In this document: in pieces, positions 59,992-64,000 of the stretch
Numbering within the stretch: position 1 is the first letter of the stretch
How the letters are laid out: each line of letters begins with the position of its first letter
Source: Thermanaerosceptrum fracticalcis
GTDB lineage: Bacteria; Bacillota; Peptococcia; DRI-13
NCBI RefSeq assembly: GCF_000746025.2
Contig: NZ_CP045798.1
Location: 978,501 to 1,042,500, forward strand
Direction: 5' to 3'
Length of the DNA stretch: 64,000 nt
The notes under the pieces: model-generated
The model's database searches: none
The model's input: only the letters and a program-made list of their open reading frames with translations
Told to the model about the DNA's origin: nothing
Program-made: the position numbers and the translations under genes

Positions 59992-61101
59992 TTACTCCCA
60001 CCCTCTTGCTGCTGGCTTTGTTGATTCCCCCCCCCCTTGGTTACCGCCAGGTTTTTTTTCCGGGCTCTCTTTTTTCTCCCGTTGTTTCTTGATAGTTTCC
60101 AGCCTTTCTTTCATCAGCGAAAGATTTTCTTTGGTTATGGCGCGAATGGGTGTAAACCTTGCGGGTACCGTATGGCTTCCGTTATTTATAAGCTGTTCGT
60201 ATTCCCAGGGCTCATCTTTCTCCAAATCCTTGGCCGCTTGAAGCGAAACTTGAGCAACCAGTTCAGGCATGATATCGATCTCTGCTGCATGGTATCCCTT
60301 TTCCATGGCTTCCACAATTTTTTGGTCGGTGCCAATACCAAAAGTCTTAACTTTCCCGGCCATACCTTTTTGCTCCAGAGCCTGCAAGGCACCTAATGAC
60401 AATTCGGGTGAGGAAGCTAAAATGGCTTGAGGAATTTTATTGTTTTCCAGATACTTTTTCACAACATTAAAGGCCAATGAAGGATCCCAGTTTACTATTT
60501 CCTCCGTCCAGATGGCTCCTATGTTTTTATTTTCACGCAAAACATTCAAATTACCTTTTACAATACGTTCAGCAATAGGGTCCCCCCGTGAACCCCTCAG
60601 CAACAAAACCGTATAAGGCTCGTTTCCTTTAATAGTTTGTAGCATTTGCTGGGCCTGCATTTCCCCGGCCCTCTCAAAATCAGGGGTGATAAAGGCATCA
60701 GCCGTGCTGTCTGGCGGTAGAGAACCAAGAGCGATAATCTTCGCATCTTTTTTCTGGATATCCCCAAACTTCTTGGTTAACATTTCGGGGTTGACCGGCT
60801 GTACAATAATAACTTTAACCTTTTCTTTCAGTGCTTCTTCCAAATCCTTGTCCTGTTTCAGGGGATCATTCTGGGCATCGAGCCAGGAAATCTCCATTTT
60901 TTCTTCTCCAGCTTTTTTCGTCATGATTTCTTTCAAAACTATATAGTTTTCGTTGGTGGAATTGGGTATGCTTACGGCAATTTTGGTCTTGTTTTGCTCT
61001 TCTTGTTGTTTCTTAGGTCTTAATTGAGGTACCCTACTGCAACCCGCTGCCAGCAAAAATACCAGCATAATACAGATAGCCTGTCGCCAATTTTTTTTCA
61101 T
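59992..61101 (-). CDS. Sugar-binding-type solute-binding lipoprotein, C-terminus split by a G10 run
   Basis: The 369-residue protein has a lipoprotein signal (LLAAGC, lipid Cys near residue 21) and a periplasmic-binding fold of the ribose/xylose type. Strings include IAVSIPNSTNENYIVLKEI, VIIVQPVNPEML and LRGSRGDPIAERIVKG. No ABC transporter is adjacent. At 60027-60036 ten G lie in the coding strand. As read, the frame ends at 59992. With nine G it continues 72 codons (Gln/Gly/Lys rich, with TVVKIKTKDGQEFQ) to 59808, ending in the terminator. Phase variation, programmed slippage or a sequence error may explain this. Confidence 0.88.
   Translation of the reverse strand: MKKNWRQAICIMLVFLLAAGCSRVPQLRPKKQQEEQNKTKIAVSIPNSTNENYIVLKEIMTKKAGEEKMEISWLDAQNDPLKQDKDLEEALKEKVKVIIVQPVNPEMLTKKFGDIQKKDAKIIALGSLPPDSTADAFITPDFERAGEMQAQQMLQTIKGNEPYTVLLLRGSRGDPIAERIVKGNLNVLRENKNIGAIWTEEIVNWDPSLAFNVVKKYLENNKIPQAILASSPELSLGALQALEQKGMAGKVKTFGIGTDQKIVEAMEKGYHAAEIDIMPELVAQVSLQAAKDLEKDEPWEYEQLINNGSHTVPARFTPIRAITKENLSLMKERLETIKKQREKKESPEKKPGGNQGGGESTKPAARGWE
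60027..60036 (-). repeat. Poly-G (C10 on plus strand) homopolymer in the lipoprotein gene
   Basis: Ten consecutive C on the plus strand follow TTGATT. In the gene they lie inside codons CAA GGG GGG GGG GAA. Loss of one G joins the main frame to a 72-codon downstream frame that shares the same Gln/Gly-rich linker. Confidence 0.9.
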
Positions 61102-61252
61102 TTATATCACCTAATTTTATAGTGCTATTTCTAGTATGATATTTCCTAATAAAATTATGAGATTTCCATTATATTTTTGTATATTGCTGGTAATATTTAC
61201 TAAATTTTTGGTAAAGCTATAAATGGGAAATTATTGAAGGAGGTGACCTAAA

Positions 61253-61414
61253 TTGGCTGGTTACGCATGTCCAGTATGCGGTAAAAAGTCAAGACTTCCG
61301 GGATTCTGCTGTGGACAAACCATGGTGCAGCAGGGAACATATTATTGTGATAGATGCAGAGCCCAATCCAACTGTGCTGCAGATTGTTGTGGTTCACCCA
61401 TGAAGCTTATCTAA
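61253..61414 (+). CDS. 53-residue cysteine-rich (zinc-ribbon-like) protein
   Basis: AAGGAGGTGA lies six bases before TTG at 61253, an ideal ribosome site. The peptide carries nine cysteines: CPVCG (6, 9), FCCGQ (19, 20), CDRC (32, 35), C41 and CC (45, 46). Two C-x2-C pairs suggest zinc or iron binding. It starts MAGYACPVCG and ends MKLI. I do not recognise the family. It is alone on the plus strand between minus-strand genes and shares a terminator with the FlhB-like gene. Confidence 0.75.
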   Translation: MAGYACPVCGKKSRLPGFCCGQTMVQQGTYYCDRCRAQSNCAADCCGSPMKLI

Positions 61415-61434
61415 AATAACTACATAAACTAAAT

Positions 61435-61476
61435 AAAAACAGGGAAGCCAGCTTTTTAGCTTTCTTCCCTGTTTTT
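61435..61476. terminator. Bidirectional terminator between the Cys-rich ORF and FlhB-like gene
   Basis: AAAAACAGGGAAG pairs perfectly with CTTCCCTGTTTTT. The loop includes the stop region of the minus-strand gene ending at 61456. U tracts exist on both strands. Confidence 0.85.
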
Positions 61477-61743
61477 ACTGTTTTTTTCTTGATCAAGCCG
61501 GTACAAAAAAGCAAGAACCCGGGCTACCGCTTCATACAGATCAGGAGGAATTTCCGTCCCCAGGGGTACTTCTATAAGTTTCGCCACTATTTCCCTGTTT
61601 TCCAGGATAGGTATCCCGTGGTCCCGGGCTACGCTTAAGATTTTCTCCGCCATCAAACCCTCACCCACAGCTATGACTTTCGGTGCCCCTTGGGGCTCTT
61701 CCAGATTATAGTCCAGAGCTGCAGCCTGTTTTTTACCTTTCAT
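61456..61743 (-). CDS. FlhB C-terminal-domain paralogue (YlqH/FlhX type)
   Basis: The 95-residue protein aligns with the FlhB cytoplasmic domain after the NPTH site: ARDHGIPILENREIVAKLIEVPLGTEIPPDLYEAVARVLAFLYRL. It lacks membrane segments and NPTH. Such free FlhB-C proteins (Bacillus YlqH, FlhX elsewhere) can partly replace the FlhB C-terminal part. In Bacillus, ylqG-ylqH lie near sucCD-dprA-topA. Here the pair with the upstream gene is kept, though about 25 kb from dprA. Confidence 0.88.
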   Translation of the reverse strand: MKGKKQAAALDYNLEEPQGAPKVIAVGEGLMAEKILSVARDHGIPILENREIVAKLIEVPLGTEIPPDLYEAVARVLAFLYRLDQEKNSKNREES

Positions 61744-61752
61744 TTTCTCACC

Positions 61753-62499
61753 TCATACAGTGCAATCAATACTGTCTCGCACTTCTTTTCGAATCAAAGG
61801 ACCCATGGGTGCGGGGACGACCTGGCAAATAGTAGTGGCTGTCTTCAGAATACCGATGCGCTCCTTAAGTAAAATTTCCGTATCTTCCTGTTCCGGCCAC
61901 ATTTGGACATAGGTATATCCATCTACTACTGTGAGCACAATCTGGATATGTCCTAATTTTTTATAATCCATCTGCATGTGAATTTCAAAAATCTTCTTAT
62001 CTTTAGCTTTCTGCCCATAGTGTAATATCTCTATGGACTCATAGCCACCCTTTTGTTTATTATTGGGGAAAAGTAAAGCCAACATGATATGGGGATCCAC
62101 CAAATAACGCAAAGCTTCTCCTTGGGCAACCGGAATTCTTCTTAAAGCTGTTTCAATTTTTGTCATCTCTTTATCGATGGAAAACCCATATTTTTTCATC
62201 AATTGTTTTAAAGGATCTTCTTTTTTAACTTCTTTTTCCTCCATCCCGGCCGGTATAGTTTTAAAGAGAACCTTTTGGCCTTCATGGCTTAAAACCTGAA
62301 GGCGCATAACCTGGCCGATTTCCAGGGGGATATGGGATTGGGCAACAATTAACCGGGCCCCCAACTGCAAAATATAGTTATTTCCTTCCCTTGAAACCAC
62401 GGTAGCCATAAACTTTTGCCCGGGAGAAAATGTCAAAAGAGTATTTTCTTTCGTTGATGTTCCCAGACATAAAATGAGATTGTTCATTTTATCCATCAT
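61753..62499 (-). CDS. Unknown protein upstream of FlhB-like gene (YlqG-like by position)
   Basis: The 248-residue protein has an N-terminal beta-rich part (FSPGQKFMATVVSREGNNYILQLGARLIV). A C-terminal domain holds KIFEIHMQMDYKKLGHIQIVLTVVDGYTYVQMWPEQEDT, whose shape recalls the FliK C-terminal domain: Asp-x-Lys-x-Leu-Gly-x-Ile. No signal or membrane segment is present. The pairing with an FlhB-C protein matches ylqG-ylqH and suggests a link to export switching, but the assignment is weak. Confidence 0.65.
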   Translation of the reverse strand: MMDKMNNLILCLGTSTKENTLLTFSPGQKFMATVVSREGNNYILQLGARLIVAQSHIPLEIGQVMRLQVLSHEGQKVLFKTIPAGMEEKEVKKEDPLKQLMKKYGFSIDKEMTKIETALRRIPVAQGEALRYLVDPHIMLALLFPNNKQKGGYESIEILHYGQKAKDKKIFEIHMQMDYKKLGHIQIVLTVVDGYTYVQMWPEQEDTEILLKERIGILKTATTICQVVPAPMGPLIRKEVRDSIDCTV

Positions 62500-62535
62500 A
62501 TTATTACAACTCCAGCATATAAAGAAAAATGCCGG

Positions 62536-63390
62536 TTAATCGGCATAAAAGAACAAGGCTATGGTGCCGGGACCAGCATGGGTACCTACTACCGCCCCGA
62601 TATCAGAAATAATGTGTTCACTACACCTGAGTTCGGAAATCATACGTTTATGGAAGGCAATTGTTTCATCGAGCACATCAGCATGGACCAGCGCACAACG
62701 AATCTCGCGGCCTTCATGGGCATCGGAAAATTTACGGGCCAGTTCTAAAATCCGTTCTAATGCTTTCCCCTTTCCCCTTACTTTTTCAAAAGATGCCACA
62801 AAACCATCCTGGAGGGTGAGTATGGGTTTGATATTCAACATGGTGCCCAAAAGGGCCTGAGCCTTACCAATACGCCCTCCTTTTTGCAAGTATTCCAGAG
62901 TATCCACCACAAAGTATGTATTTACCTTATTCATTACGTTATGGGCAATATTGATAATTTCCAATTTATTTTTGCCTGCCCTGGCCGCCCGGGCAGCCTC
63001 AATCACCACCAAACCTAAGGCCATGGAAACAAGTTTACTGTCAATGACGGTGATATCTCTACCAGGCAAAGCATTTTTCGCAATCAAGGCAGCCTGGTAT
63101 GTCCCACTCATGTTAGCGGAAATGTGAATGGAAATTACAGAAGAGCCGTCCGCCGAAAGACTATTAAATACTTCCTGAAATTCTCCCGGTGAAGGCTGGG
63201 ATGTGGTGGGGAGCTTATCACTTTCCTTCAATTTCTCGTAAAATTCCCTGGCGCTGATATCAACACCTTCACAGTAAACGTTTTCCCCAAAGAGGACTTT
63301 AAGAGGTACAACAGTAATACCCAATTCCTTTATCAAGGCCAGAGGTAAATCGGCTGTACTGTCAGTAACAATCTTTACCTGACTCATCAT
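62536..63390 (-). CDS. DegV-family fatty-acid-binding protein (FakB-like)
   Basis: DegV/FakB proteins bind a fatty acid and present it to the kinase FakA. The 284-residue protein has VKIVTDSTADLPLALIKELGITVVPL, the TTSQPSPGEF motif and SIHISANMSGTYQAAL. It ends with VGTHAGPGTIALFFY, with the conserved Ser, Thr and His in the lipid headgroup pocket. It is 13 bases downstream of the fakA-like gene, its expected partner. Confidence 0.93.
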   Translation of the reverse strand: MMSQVKIVTDSTADLPLALIKELGITVVPLKVLFGENVYCEGVDISAREFYEKLKESDKLPTTSQPSPGEFQEVFNSLSADGSSVISIHISANMSGTYQAALIAKNALPGRDITVIDSKLVSMALGLVVIEAARAARAGKNKLEIINIAHNVMNKVNTYFVVDTLEYLQKGGRIGKAQALLGTMLNIKPILTLQDGFVASFEKVRGKGKALERILELARKFSDAHEGREIRCALVHADVLDETIAFHKRMISELRCSEHIISDIGAVVGTHAGPGTIALFFYAD

Positions 63391-63403
63391 AACACCTCAT
63401 TTT

Positions 63404-64000
63404 TTACTCTAAGGATATTAGGTAATAATACAAGGGTTGGCCACCAAAGTGTAATTCAAAATCGATGCCCGGATACTTATCTGCCAGGTATTCTACCAGA
63501 TTGTGTGCTTCCTCTTCCCCAATCCCTTCGCCATAATAAATCGTCACCAATTCATGGTCGTTCCGCAAGGTCCTATCAATAACAGTTTCCACTGTGTCTT
63601 TCACGTTACTGCCTGTGGTGACTAGTTTGCCATCTACCAGCCCAAGTATTTGTCCTTTTTGGATATCATGCCCTTCAAACTGGGCTTCACGTACCGCATA
63701 GGTTATTTCCAGAGAAATTACCTCTTTACTTGCGTCTTCCATTTTGGACTTGTTGGCCATAAGGTCATACTCGGCATTAAAAGCCATTAGTGCGGCAATA
63801 CCCTGGGGTATTGTTTTTGTGTTAATAACTTCCACGGGTTTACTGGAAAGTTTGGCCGCTTGCCGGGCAGCCAGGACGACGTTACTGTTGTTGGGTAAAA
63901 TAATGACTTCTTCCGCCAAAATATTCTCAATGGCTTCCACGAAATTTTCTGTGCTGGGATTCATGGTCTGACCACCAGATATGATAATGTCTACCCCTAG
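63404..64000 (-). CDS. FakA/YloV-type DAK kinase-family protein (5' part outside window)
   Basis: The visible 198 codons are the C-terminal part of a YloV/FakA-like protein: ILPNNSNVVLAARQAAKLSS, VINTKTIPQGIAALMAFN and DLMANKSKM, ending in YYGEGIGEEEAHNLVEYLADKYP. FakA is the kinase that phosphorylates fatty acids held by FakB/DegV. The catalytic DAK domain would be upstream, outside the window. The reading frame runs off at 64000. It is coupled with degV. Confidence 0.92.
   Translation of the reverse strand, partial: LGVDIIISGGQTMNPSTENFVEAIENILAEEVIILPNNSNVVLAARQAAKLSSKPVEVINTKTIPQGIAALMAFNAEYDLMANKSKMEDASKEVISLEITYAVREAQFEGHDIQKGQILGLVDGKLVTTGSNVKDTVETVIDRTLRNDHELVTIYYGEGIGEEEAHNLVEYLADKYPGIDFELHFGGQPLYYYLISLE

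Overview
The window reads as the chromosome of a flagellated, endospore-forming Firmicute, most likely a Clostridia member of the Peptococcales type. This is inferred from gene content and order, not from a database match. The order topA-trmFO-xerC-hslV-hslU-codY-flgB followed by a long flagellar operon is the arrangement known from Bacillus and many Clostridia. Sporulation is indicated by a SpoVB-type flippase with a candidate sigma-E promoter and by a SpoVM-like micropeptide.

Region 1 (1-28002, all on the minus strand) is a nearly gap-free flagellar and chemotaxis superoperon. In transcription order it runs flgB-flgC-fliE-fliF-fliG-fliH-fliI-fliJ-ylxF-fliK-flgD-(TIGR02530-like)-flgE-flbD-motA-motB-fliL-fliM-fliY-cheY-fliO-fliP-fliQ-fliR-flhB-flhA-flhF-flhG-pilZ-cheB-cheA-cheW-cheC-cheD. 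cheD runs off the left edge. Many genes overlap by 4-8 bases. Structured RNA elements sit before and after flgE, where hook and motor genes meet. Region 2 (28003-36501, minus) holds codY, hslUV, xerC, trmFO, topA and dprA, with a strong terminator separating codY from flgB.

Region 3 (36600-49400) is mixed: a metal-dependent hydrolase, small membrane proteins, a radical SAM protein, tRNA-Trp, a second-type EF-G, spoVB, surE, ypmA, an IS110 insertion sequence with a structured 5' non-coding segment (candidate bridge RNA), folE, a TPR protein and a TIGR04086-like membrane protein.

Region 4 (49300-57170) centres on a seven-copy 58-bp tandem array of hairpin units. It lies between two micro-ORFs with excellent ribosome binding sites: a 31-residue membrane peptide and a 25-residue amphipathic peptide resembling SpoVM. 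Upstream of the latter in the same direction lie an unknown membrane protein, pssA, psd, dinG, ahcY and a DUF2889 gene. Related dispersed repeat elements occur upstream of topA and between ahcY and dinG. mazG and tRNA-Arg lie on the plus strand.

Region 5 (57394-64000, mostly minus) carries trmL, a YkgJ-type cysteine cluster protein, an Fsr-like MFS exporter and a solute-binding lipoprotein. The lipoprotein's C-terminus is split by a run of ten G; removing one G adds 72 codons that end exactly at the terminator hairpin. Next come an unannotated 53-residue cysteine-rich protein on the plus strand, an FlhB C-terminal-domain paralogue with its partner, degV and the 3' part of a fakA/yloV-type gene. 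The main leads are the SpoVM-like peptide and its operon, the 58-bp array and related repeats, the poly-G switch, the IS110 non-coding RNA and the cysteine-rich protein.
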